From positions 1 through 12,646 of the forward strand of contig CALMPQ010000289.1 of NCBI GenBank assembly GCA_937872005.1: a stretch of DNA of 12,646 nt, in the 5' to 3' direction. Shown one piece after another: positions 7,244 to 12,646 of this stretch; positions within the stretch are counted from its first letter, which is position 1; each line of letters begins with the position of its first letter. Both the position numbers and the translations under genes were made by a program. This DNA comes from an uncultured Propioniciclava sp. (lineage in GTDB: Bacteria > Actinomycetota > Actinomycetes > Propionibacteriales > Propionibacteriaceae). The notes beneath the pieces are model-generated. The model did not search any database, was not told the DNA's origin, and saw only the letters and a program-made list of their open reading frames with translations.

Positions 7244-7981
7244 TCAGGACCGACGGGTCGGCCGGGCCGAGCGGAGGGCGTCCGCGATGCCGAAGGGGGC
7301 GTACGCCGCGCCGAAGATCACCGCCGCGGCCGCGGCCAGGTAGGGGATGTAGTACGGCCACGGCGGCAGCTTGTCGAGCACCGTGGGGGTGTCGAGCTTG
7401 CGCGTCACGAACATGTAGTTGCTGCCGAGGCGCCGGTTGACCAGGTGCGCCAACCCGGCTTGGGCCAACAACAGGGCGTAGGCCCGGACGCCGCCCGCTG
7501 CGGTCGGGCGCCGTCCCTCGACGAGGACCTGCCACAACGGCACGGTGAGGAGGAAGCCGTGGCTGGCGAAGAACTGATCGAAGCGGAACGTGTTCGGGCC
7601 GTGGTCGGTGAGGTCGGGGGTGAGCAGCGCCTGCGGCGCGCCGGCCAGACCCCAGTAGTAGGTCACGTCGTCGCCCAGCCGGGTGGGGCGGATGAAGTTG
7701 ATGCCGCCCGCCCAGACGAGGACCGAGCACAGGTGCAGCGGGAGCATCGTCTTGAGGTTCCACTCGCAGTGGATGGCCTTCCAGACGTGGTACAGCACCT
7801 CCTGCCCCCAGAGCCCCGTGACCACGGCCGCCTTGACCCGCCGGCGCCCGACCGGGCCCAGGCGGCGTCCGAGCGCGACCGTCCCCGCGACGCCCAGCCC
7901 CGTGGCGGCCAACGCGGCGAGGTGACGGGGCCCGAACAGCTCGAAGTGCTGGCCCTCGGGGCGTCCGGAGAAGTACTTCAT
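7244..7981 (-). CDS. TIGR02206/YwaF-family integral membrane protein (TMEM164-like)
   Basis: A 245-aa hydrophobic protein with about six or seven predicted membrane segments (roughly 20-38, 50-68, 78-96, 105-121, 140-155, 165-182, 209-231). Family marks are MLPLHLCSV (79-87), FRFDQFFASHG (132-142) and the tail signature NYMFVTRKL...LLDKL-like, then PPWPYYIPYL (206-215). TIGR02206 (YwaF in Bacillus) has no established role. The related eukaryotic TMEM164 has been reported as a cysteine-dependent phospholipid acyltransferase; H83, C85 and H141 are the polar residues in the membrane core that would matter if this holds here. The ATG at 7981 shares its A with the rlmN stop (TGATG), with AAGGAA 5 nt upstream, so it is translated from the pyrH-cdsA-rlmN operon. 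It is an addition relative to the common actinobacterial gene order. Its stop abuts the convergent gene with no terminator. Confidence 0.85.
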   Translation of the reverse strand: MKYFSGRPEGQHFELFGPRHLAALAATGLGVAGTVALGRRLGPVGRRRVKAAVVTGLWGQEVLYHVWKAIHCEWNLKTMLPLHLCSVLVWAGGINFIRPTRLGDDVTYYWGLAGAPQALLTPDLTDHGPNTFRFDQFFASHGFLLTVPLWQVLVEGRRPTAAGGVRAYALLLAQAGLAHLVNRRLGSNYMFVTRKLDTPTVLDKLPPWPYYIPYLAAAAAVIFGAAYAPFGIADALRSARPTRRS

Positions 7982-9153
7982 CAGCGTTCCTTGGCCGCAA
8001 GCTGCCCGCAGGCGCCGTCGATCTCCTGACCCCGCGTGTCGCGGATGGTGGCGGCGATGCCCCGGGCGTTGAGGCGGCGGACGAACTCCTGCTCGTCCTG
8101 GCGGCGGGAGGCCGTCCACTTCGAGCCGGGCGTCGGGTTCAGCGGGATCGGGTTCACGTGCACCCAGCCGGCGCCGCGGCCCTTCTTCGTGAGCAGGTCG
8201 GCCAGCGCGTCGGAGCGCCAGGCCTGGTCGTTGACGTCGCGGATGAGCGCGTACTCGATCGACACCCGTCGGCCGGTCGTCTCGAAGTAGTGGTGCGCGG
8301 CGTCGACGACCTCGTCCACCTTGTGGCGGGTGTTGATCGGCACGAGGGTGTCGCGCAGTTCGTCGTCGGGGGCGTGCAGGCTGACGGCGAGCGTCAGGGG
8401 CAGGCCCTCGGTGGCGAGCTGGTCGATGCGCGGCACGAGCCCGACCGTCGAGACGGTGATGCCGCGTGCCGACAGGCCCAAGTCGTCTGTCATGCGCCGG
8501 ATCGCGCCCATGATGGCGGTGTAGTTGGCCATGGGCTCGCCCATGCCCATGAACACGATGTTGTTGAGCCGGACGCGCCGGCTCGCCGCCACCACCTGCT
8601 CGACGATCTCGGCGGTGGACAGGTTGCGCTGCAGCCCGCCCTGACCCGTCGCGCAGAACGGGCACGCCATGCCACAGCCGGCCTGGGACGAGATGCAGAG
8701 CGTCGCGCGGTGCCGCCCGGTGCCCGAGCTGCGCTTGCCCGGGACGCCATACTCCATCAGGACGCTCTCGACCAGGTTGCCGTCGTGGAGGCGCCACAGC
8801 GTCTTCACGGTGGTGCCCTCGTCGGCGGTCTGGACGCGGACCTCGTTCAGCAGGTCGGGGAAGAAGGTCACCTTGGCCTGCTCGCGCAGGGACGCGGGCA
8901 GGTCGGTCCACGCCGTGGGGTCGGTGCTGGCCTGGGCGTAGTAGTGCGTGTCGAACTGCGAGGCGCGGAAACCCGGGAGACCGGCGGCGGTCACGGCGTC
9001 CTTGCGCTCGCCGGGCGCGAGATCGGCCCAGTGGCGGGGCGGCTTGCCGCGGCGGGGGGCGTCGAAGACGAGCGGCAGCACGCGCCCGGCGCGGGCGTGG
9101 GCGTCCAGTTCGTCGGCGCGTGCGCGTTCTTGTGCGGAGAGTCCTTCGGTCAT
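7981..9153 (-). CDS. rlmN: Dual-specificity 23S rRNA (A2503-C2)/tRNA (A37-C2) methyltransferase RlmN
   Basis: Radical SAM enzyme that methylates C2 of A2503 in 23S rRNA, and A37 of some tRNAs, affecting decoding fidelity and peptidyl-transferase antibiotics. The 390-aa product has the radical SAM cluster motif CGMACPFC (160-167: C160, C164, C167). It also has both catalytic cysteines equivalent to C118 and C355 of E. coli RlmN: C153 in LCISSQ and C382 in [18 protein letters not shown] (201-211), STVGLVP (235-241), LAVSLHAP (255-262) and HVNPIPLNP (332-340) are typical. The resistance homologue Cfr is excluded by context and by close resemblance to RlmN. The start ATG at 9153 lies 11 nt after the cdsA stop; no Shine-Dalgarno is visible, while TAGCCT, overlapping the cdsA stop, ends 8 nt upstream. 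The open frame further upstream is a shadow of cdsA. Confidence 0.97.
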   Translation of the reverse strand: MTEGLSAQERARADELDAHARAGRVLPLVFDAPRRGKPPRHWADLAPGERKDAVTAAGLPGFRASQFDTHYYAQASTDPTAWTDLPASLREQAKVTFFPDLLNEVRVQTADEGTTVKTLWRLHDGNLVESVLMEYGVPGKRSSGTGRHRATLCISSQAGCGMACPFCATGQGGLQRNLSTAEIVEQVVAASRRVRLNNIVFMGMGEPMANYTAIMGAIRRMTDDLGLSARGITVSTVGLVPRIDQLATEGLPLTLAVSLHAPDDELRDTLVPINTRHKVDEVVDAAHHYFETTGRRVSIEYALIRDVNDQAWRSDALADLLTKKGRGAGWVHVNPIPLNPTPGSKWTASRRQDEQEFVRRLNARGIAATIRDTRGQEIDGACGQLAAKER

Positions 9154-9161
9154 CGCGGTCG

Positions 9162-9167
9162 AGGCTA
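9162..9167 (-). promoter_or_regulatory. Weak candidate -10 box (TAGCCT) before rlmN
   Basis: Minus-strand TAGCCT fits TANNNT and ends 8 nt before the rlmN ATG, in a gap without a Shine-Dalgarno sequence. Its TAG is the cdsA stop codon, so the match may be chance. It is noted because the same arrangement occurs before three other starts in this window. Confidence 0.2.
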
Positions 9168-10049
9168 CCCGCCGGGGACGAACAGGTACATGACCAACCA
9201 GGCCGGCGCCGCGGCCACGAGCATGGAGTCGAGGCGGTCCATCACGCCGCCGTGGCCGGGCAGGATCGAGCTCATGTCCTTGATGCCGACGTCGCGCTTG
9301 ATCGAGGACTCGATCAGGTCGCCGGCCGTGCCGAAGAACACGCAGACGGCGCCGAGGATGGCGCCCACCCACCAGCCCACGTCGAGCACCCAGTGGGCCA
9401 GGGCGGCACCCGTGGCGATGGCGAACAGCAGCGACCCGGCCATGCCCTCCCACGTCTTCTTGGGGCTGATGGCGGGGGCCAGGGGCGTCCGCCCGAACAG
9501 GACGCCGACCGCGTAGCCGCCGGTGTCGTTGGCGACGACACACAGCAGGAACGTGACCATGCGCGCAGCGCCGTTCTCACCGGCGAGGATGAGGGCGGTG
9601 AAGGAACCCAGCAGCGCGATGTAGCCGATGATGAAGACCGAGGCCGCGGCGTCCCGGACGAAGTTCTCATGCCCCTTGGGGAACCGCACGATGAGAGCGG
9701 CCAGGACCGTCGCGCCGAGGAACATCAGCAGGACGGAGTGCCAGGGCATCCGCCACGCGCCGCTGCCGAGCTCGGTGGCGGCGGCGTAGGTGCCGACGAT
9801 CATGCCGACCGTGCCGAGCACGATCGGCACGACGGCGGCGTTCATGCCGAGGCGCTGCAGCGCCTGGTGGATCTCGATGGCGCCCAGGCTGAGCATCAGC
9901 GCCACGAGGGCGATGAAGCCCCAGTGCCACCAGGCGAGCGTGACGACCAGCAGCACGACGAGCCCGACACCCACCGCGATCGCGGCGGGCAGGTCCCGCC
10001 CGGCGGACCGCTTCTTCTTGGTGGGCGCTGGGGCCGAGGCGTCGCTCAC
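9165..10049 (-). CDS. cdsA: Phosphatidate cytidylyltransferase (CDP-diacylglycerol synthase, CdsA)
   Basis: Membrane enzyme that makes CDP-diacylglycerol from CTP and phosphatidic acid, the branch-point precursor of phosphatidylglycerol, cardiolipin and phosphatidylinositol. The 294-aa product has a short Lys/Arg-rich cytoplasmic N-terminus (10-19), about eight membrane segments between 21 and 292, [10 protein letters not shown] (173-182), SPKKTWEG (195-202) and the complete family signature at 248-274 (S-S-I-K-R-D...K-D...[11 protein letters not shown]). All polar catalytic positions are present. The start is GTG at 10049, immediately after the frr stop (TGA-GTG, zero gap), with GAGG 5 nt upstream inside frr, implying coupled translation. 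The pyrH-frr-cdsA order is conserved widely in bacteria. Confidence 0.97.
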   Translation of the reverse strand: MSDASAPAPTKKKRSAGRDLPAAIAVGVGLVVLLVVTLAWWHWGFIALVALMLSLGAIEIHQALQRLGMNAAVVPIVLGTVGMIVGTYAAATELGSGAWRMPWHSVLLMFLGATVLAALIVRFPKGHENFVRDAAASVFIIGYIALLGSFTALILAGENGAARMVTFLLCVVANDTGGYAVGVLFGRTPLAPAISPKKTWEGMAGSLLFAIATGAALAHWVLDVGWWVGAILGAVCVFFGTAGDLIESSIKRDVGIKDMSSILPGHGGVMDRLDSMLVAAAPAWLVMYLFVPGG

Positions 10050-10607
10050 TCAGACCTCGAGGAGGTCGGCTTCCTTGGCCTTCAGCAACTCGTTGACCTG
10101 CTCCTCGTACTTCTTGGTCAGGGCGTCGAGTTGCTTGTCGGCGTTGCGGGCGTCGTCCTCACCGATCTCCTTGTCCTTCTCGAGCTTCTTGACCGCGTCG
10201 ACCGCGTGGCGGCGGTTGCTGCGCACGGACACCCGGGCCTCCTCGGCCTTGGTGCGGGCGAGCTTCACGTACTCCTTGCGGCGCTCCTCGGTGAGCTGCG
10301 GCAGCACGATGCGCACGTGCTGGCCGTCGTTGGCCGGGTTGACGCCGAGGTCGGAGTCACGGATGGCCTTCTCGATGGCGTTCATCGCGCTGCGGTCGAA
10401 CGGGCTGATCAGCACCATGCGCGCCTCGGGCACCTGGAAGGTGGCCAGCTGCTGCAGCGGCGTCGGGGTGCCGTAGTAGTCGACCATGATCTTGTTGAAC
10501 ATCGCCGGGTGGGCGCGGCCTGTGCGGATGCTGGCGAGTTCCTCACGGACGTGTTCGATCGTGCCCTGCATCTTGCTCTCGGCGGTGGACAGGATGTCGG
10601 CGATCAT
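10050..10607 (-). CDS. frr: Ribosome recycling factor (RRF)
   Basis: Essential factor that, with EF-G, splits post-termination ribosomes. At 185 aa it has exactly the usual length. Domain I is the three-helix bundle formed by residues 1-29 and about 106-185, with SIRTGRA (26-32) and the conserved basic R-S-N-R-R (129-133). Domain II is the beta part (about 31-104), with YYGTPTPL (44-51) and ISPFDRS (67-73). The start ATG at 10607 has a strong Shine-Dalgarno AAGGAG (10617-10622) with a 9-nt spacer. It follows pyrH by 50 nt and directly abuts cdsA. Confidence 0.98.
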   Translation of the reverse strand: MIADILSTAESKMQGTIEHVREELASIRTGRAHPAMFNKIMVDYYGTPTPLQQLATFQVPEARMVLISPFDRSAMNAIEKAIRDSDLGVNPANDGQHVRIVLPQLTEERRKEYVKLARTKAEEARVSVRSNRRHAVDAVKKLEKDKEIGEDDARNADKQLDALTKKYEEQVNELLKAKEADLLEV

Positions 10608-10616
10608 GGTCGGTGG

Positions 10617-10622
10617 CTCCTT
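10617..10622 (-). promoter_or_regulatory. Shine-Dalgarno sequence of frr
   Basis: AAGGAG on the minus strand, 9 nt before the frr ATG at 10607. It is one of the clearest ribosome binding sites of the window and contrasts with the SD-less starts of proS, the CapA-family gene, the LOG-family gene and rlmN. Confidence 0.8.
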
Positions 10623-10657
10623 CGTTCGGGTCGTGCGATGTTGCTGGTCGGTCGCCC

Positions 10658-11368
10658 TCAGGCGTGGACGGTCGTACCGATCTTCTCACCATTGACGACC
10701 CGGGCGATGTTGCCACGGACGCCGAGGTCGAAGAACACCATCGGCAGGCCGTTGTCGCGGGCCAGGCTGATGGCGGTGGCATCGGCCACCTTGAGGTCCT
10801 GGGCCAGGAAGTCGGTGTAGGTCAGCTCGTCGTAGCGACGGGCGTCGGGGTTGGTGCGGGGGTCGGAGTCGTAGACGCCGTCGGTGCCGTTCTTGCTCAT
10901 CAGCAGCACCTGCGCCTTGATCTCGAGCGCGCGCTGGGCGGCGACGGTGTCGGTGGAGAAGAACGGCATGCCCGAGCCGGCACCGAACAGGACGACACGA
11001 CCCTTCTCGAGGTGGCGGACGGCGCGGAGCGGGATGTAGGGCTCGGCGACCTGGCCCATGCTGATCGCGGTCTGCACGCGGGTGGGGACGCCGGCCTGCT
11101 CCAGGAAGTCCTGCAGGGCCAGGCAGTTCATCACGGTGCCGAGCATGCCCATGTAGTCGGCGCGGCGCCGCTCCATGCCGCGCTGCTGCAGCTCGGCGCC
11201 CCGGAAGAAGTTTCCGCCGCCGGTGACGATCGCGACTTGGGTGCCGCCCGCGGCGATCTCGGCGATCTCGCCGGCGATGCCGGAGATGATGTCGGGGTCG
11301 ACGCCCACCGATCCGCCACCGAACGCCTCACCCGAGAGCTTGAGCAGGATGCGGTCATACGCGGGCAT
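10658..11368 (-). CDS. pyrH: UMP kinase (uridylate kinase, PyrH)
   Basis: Hexameric amino-acid-kinase-fold enzyme that phosphorylates UMP to UDP with ATP in pyrimidine synthesis; usually GTP-activated and UTP-inhibited. The 236-aa product has KLSGEAF (10-16), [10 protein letters not shown] (48-57) with the phosphate-binding glycine loop, [11 protein letters not shown] (71-81), [14 protein letters not shown] (128-141), [14 protein letters not shown] (158-171) and [14 protein letters not shown] (196-209). All are characteristic of bacterial PyrH. The ATG at 11368 is chosen because AAGGAG (11374-11379) precedes it by 5 nt and it gives the family N-terminus; an in-frame TTG at 11431 would add 21 residues running through the hairpin and promoter region and is rejected. 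pyrH begins the operon pyrH-frr-cdsA-rlmN-TIGR02206. Confidence 0.97.
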   Translation of the reverse strand: MPAYDRILLKLSGEAFGGGSVGVDPDIISGIAGEIAEIAAGGTQVAIVTGGGNFFRGAELQQRGMERRRADYMGMLGTVMNCLALQDFLEQAGVPTRVQTAISMGQVAEPYIPLRAVRHLEKGRVVLFGAGSGMPFFSTDTVAAQRALEIKAQVLLMSKNGTDGVYDSDPRTNPDARRYDELTYTDFLAQDLKVADATAISLARDNGLPMVFFDLGVRGNIARVVNGEKIGTTVHA

Positions 11369-11373
11369 TCGAT

Positions 11374-11379
11374 CTCCTT
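11374..11379 (-). promoter_or_regulatory. Shine-Dalgarno sequence deciding the pyrH start
   Basis: AAGGAG on the minus strand, 5 nt before the ATG at 11368. It supports this start over the longer in-frame TTG start. Confidence 0.75.
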
Positions 11380-11400
11380 GGTCGGGTGGTCGGTGTCGCC

Positions 11401-11406
11401 ACTCTA
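11401..11406 (-). promoter_or_regulatory. Candidate -10 box (TAGAGT) of a pyrH promoter
   Basis: Minus-strand TAGAGT fits TANNNT and lies in the 109-nt gap between tsf and pyrH, downstream of the strong hairpin. A start about 7 nt further would give a leader of about 26 nt containing the pyrH Shine-Dalgarno. The only -35-like hexamer is TTGGGA at 11426-11431, at a long 19-nt spacing and inside the hairpin arm, so the -35 assignment is weak. A small inverted repeat (CCACT/AGTGG, 11399-11410) overlaps the box. Confidence 0.35.
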
Positions 11407-11418
11407 GTGGGTGACGCA

Positions 11419-11467
11419 CGAACGCTCCCAACCTGATGCGCTGGGCGCATCAGATCGGGAGCGTTCG
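11419..11467 (-). terminator. Strong stem-loop between tsf and pyrH, probable terminator without U-tract
   Basis: The outer arms CGAACGCTCCC (11419-11429) and GGGAGCGTTCG (11457-11467) pair over 11 bp. The inner arms CTGATGCGC (11433-11441) and GCGCATCAG (11445-11453) pair over 9 bp with a 3-nt loop (tgg). Between them is a small 3x3 internal loop with one possible A-T pair. It starts 11 nt after the tsf stop. No T-run follows on either strand, so it is not a classical intrinsic terminator; G+C-rich actinobacteria often use such U-less hairpins. It could instead be a processing or mRNA-stabilising element at the end of rpsB-tsf. Confidence 0.65.
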
Positions 11468-11477
11468 ACAGGGTTGG

Positions 11478-12287
11478 TCAGGCGCCGGCCGACAGGCGCA
11501 CGAAGCGCTTGACGGTCACGCCGTTCTCCTTGAGGAGCTGGCCCACGGTCTTCTTGTCGTCGGAGACGGACGCCTGCTCGAGCAGGGTCACCTCCTTGAA
11601 GAAGCCACCGAGACGACCCTCGACGATGCGGGGGATGATGTTCTCGGGCTTGCCCTCCTCCTTGGCGGTGAGCTCGGCGACGTGGCGCTCCTTCTCGAGC
11701 ACGTCCGCGGGGACGTCGTCGCGGGAGACCCACTGCGGCTGCATGGCGGCGATCTGCATGGCGATGCCGCGCACGAACTCCTCCGTGCCACCCTCGTACT
11801 CGACCATCACCCCGACCTGCGGGGGCAGGTCCTGGCTGCGGCGGTGGAGGTAGATGGCGGCCGGGGCCTCGTAGGTGACCGCGTTGGCCAGCTCGAGCTT
11901 CTCACCGATCTTGGCGGCCAGCGACGCGACGGCCTCCTCGACGGTGCCCTCGCCCAGCTTGACGGCCTTGGCCGCCTCCAGGTCGACGGCACCCGCAGCG
12001 TCCACCGCGGCGACGATCTCGTTGGCCAGCGCGACGAACTCGTCGTTCTTGGCCACGAAGTCGGTCTCGGCGCCGAGCTGGATCAGCGACGTGCCGGCGG
12101 CGGCCACCAGGCCGTTGCTGGCCTCGCGGTCGGAGCGGCTGGACACCTTGGCGGCGCCGGTCACGCGCAGGATCTCGATGGCGGCCTCGAAGTCACCCTC
12201 GGCCTCGGTGAGGGCCTTCTTGGCGTCCATCATCCCGGCGCCCGTGGCGTCGCGGAGCTTCTTCACATCAGCGGCAGTGATTGCCAT
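11478..12287 (-). CDS. tsf: Translation elongation factor Ts (EF-Ts)
   Basis: Guanine nucleotide exchange factor that releases GDP from EF-Tu. The 269-aa product has the N-terminal UBA-like domain (about 1-45) with LRDATGAGMMDAKKAL (11-26), then the signature TDFVAKNDEF (75-84) that contacts the EF-Tu nucleotide site. The dimerisation/core domains follow, including IAMQIAAMQP (175-184; Gln instead of the E. coli-type His is usual in actinobacteria), VSRDDVP (187-193), EGKPENIIPRIVEGRLGGFF (211-230) and LLEQASVSDDKKTV (235-248). The start ATG at 12287 is 39 nt downstream of the rpsB stop; AAGGA occurs at a rather long 13-nt spacing, so initiation may be helped by read-through from rpsB. A strong hairpin follows the stop. 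Confidence 0.98.
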   Translation of the reverse strand: MAITAADVKKLRDATGAGMMDAKKALTEAEGDFEAAIEILRVTGAAKVSSRSDREASNGLVAAAGTSLIQLGAETDFVAKNDEFVALANEIVAAVDAAGAVDLEAAKAVKLGEGTVEEAVASLAAKIGEKLELANAVTYEAPAAIYLHRRSQDLPPQVGVMVEYEGGTEEFVRGIAMQIAAMQPQWVSRDDVPADVLEKERHVAELTAKEEGKPENIIPRIVEGRLGGFFKEVTLLEQASVSDDKKTVGQLLKENGVTVKRFVRLSAGA

Positions 12288-12326
12288 GTGCTGTCTCGCT
12301 TCCTTGGTTGTTCGCTTGGGTGGGGA

Positions 12327-12646
12327 TCACTTGTCGTCGGAAGCCGAATCCGGGCTGGCCGGGGAGTCGGCCGACTCGGGGGACTCCGGGGACTCGGGCG
12401 AGTCGGCGGACTCGACCTCGGCCTCGGCGGCCTCGGCGACCGGGGCGACGGGCGCCTCAGGGGCGGCCTCGGCGACCGGGGCGGCCTCGGCGACGGGGGC
12501 CGCGTCGGTGGCGCCCAGGAGCTCGCGCTCCCACTCGGCCAGCGGCTCGGCCTCGGCGGCGCCGGTGGCGACGCCACCCTGGCTGCGGGCGAGCAGGCCC
12601 TCGGCGGCGGCGTCCGCGATGATGCGCGTCAGCAGCGAGACGGAGC
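12327..12646 (-). CDS. rpsB: Small ribosomal subunit protein uS2 (RpsB), C-terminal part with acidic low-complexity tail; gene continues past the right edge
   Basis: Protein S2 of the 30S subunit; only the last 105 residues (and two bases of another codon) are in the window. The visible part begins [21 protein letters not shown], the end of the S2 fold, followed by [13 protein letters not shown] and then a tail of about 60 residues. The tail consists almost only of Ala, Pro, Val, Glu, Ser and Asp, with APVAEA units and an SPE-SPE-SPE run, ending in ASDDK. Conserved S2 proteins end before this tail, so it is a lineage extension, strongly acidic and without aromatic residues or arginine. The rpsB-tsf pairing is universal in bacteria and confirms the identity. 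The tsf start is 39 nt downstream. Confidence 0.95.
   Translation of the reverse strand, partial: SVSLLTRIIADAAAEGLLARSQGGVATGAAEAEPLAEWERELLGATDAAPVAEAAPVAEAAPEAPVAPVAEAAEAEVESADSPESPESPESADSPASPDSASDDK
12427..12500. repeat. Imperfect repeats of a 20-bp unit in the 3' end of rpsB
   Basis: The plus-strand unit gcggcctcggcgaccggggc occurs identically at 12427-12446 and 12463-12482, and with one mismatch at 12481-12500. It encodes the Ala-Pro-Val-Ala-Glu-Ala units of the S2 tail. A second run of short GAG/TCC/CCC-type repeats at about 12361-12411 encodes the Ser-Pro-Glu part. Confidence 0.7.

Noticed and set aside
7981..9153. Cfr-type antibiotic resistance methyltransferase instead of RlmN.
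   Set aside because: The motifs and length fit housekeeping RlmN, the gene sits in the conserved pyrH-frr-cdsA-rlmN order, and nothing suggests transfer.
11369..11431. Longer pyrH start at an in-frame TTG (11431).
   Set aside because: It would place 21 codons across the hairpin and promoter region; the ATG at 11368 has AAGGAG 5 nt upstream and gives the normal PyrH N-terminus.
12361..12500. CRISPR-like or mobile repeat array at the right end.
   Set aside because: The repeats are in frame within the rpsB coding region, vary in spacing and encode Ala-Pro-Glu/Ser-Pro-Glu units; there are no unique spacers.
1..12646. tRNA, rRNA, insertion sequences, phage genes, toxin-antitoxin or defence genes.
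   Set aside because: I looked for cloverleaf-type genes, transposase motifs, terminal inverted repeats and typical defence domains and saw none; genes are packed with conserved housekeeping functions.

Overview
The window is a housekeeping block from a high-G+C actinobacterium. G+C is visibly around 70%, third codon positions are G/C-saturated, and several genes start with GTG. The gene order rpsB-tsf-pyrH-frr-cdsA-rlmN ... dxr-rseP-ispG-GNAT ... proS is the widely conserved actinobacterial one; Mycobacterium has dxr-rip1-gcpE-Rv2867c in the same order. The acidic tail on ribosomal protein S2 and the extra genes fit Propionibacteriales or Propionibacteriaceae, but I cannot fix the genus from sequence alone. 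Almost all genes are on the minus strand, so transcription runs from right to left.

Right part (12646 to 7244, minus strand): the 3' end of rpsB and tsf (translation), then a strong 49-base hairpin and a candidate promoter. These are followed by pyrH (UMP kinase), frr (ribosome recycling), cdsA (CDP-diacylglycerol synthesis), rlmN (23S rRNA/tRNA methylation) and a TIGR02206/YwaF-type membrane protein. From pyrH onward the genes are tightly packed and read as one operon.

Middle (6167-7243, plus strand): one gene on the opposite strand encodes a divergent LOG-family Rossmann protein. It lies between the membrane protein, with which its stop codon directly abuts, and dxr, whose start codon is only 17 bp away.

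Left part (6149 to 1, minus strand): dxr and ispG (two enzymes of the MEP isoprenoid pathway) flank rseP/rip1 (site-2 protease). They are followed by a DUF4081-type GNAT acetyltransferase, a CapA-family lipoprotein and the first 138 codons of proS (prolyl-tRNA synthetase). dxr/rseP and ispG/GNAT are joined by TGATG stop/start overlaps.

No mobile element, CRISPR array, tRNA, rRNA or phage gene is visible, and I see no convincing new multi-gene system. The points most worth a second look are: repeated TANNNT boxes 6-8 nt before SD-less starts, suggesting leaderless mRNAs; the divergent LOG protein between isoprenoid genes; the TMEM164-like membrane protein downstream of cdsA; the low-complexity S2 tail; and the tsf-pyrH hairpin.
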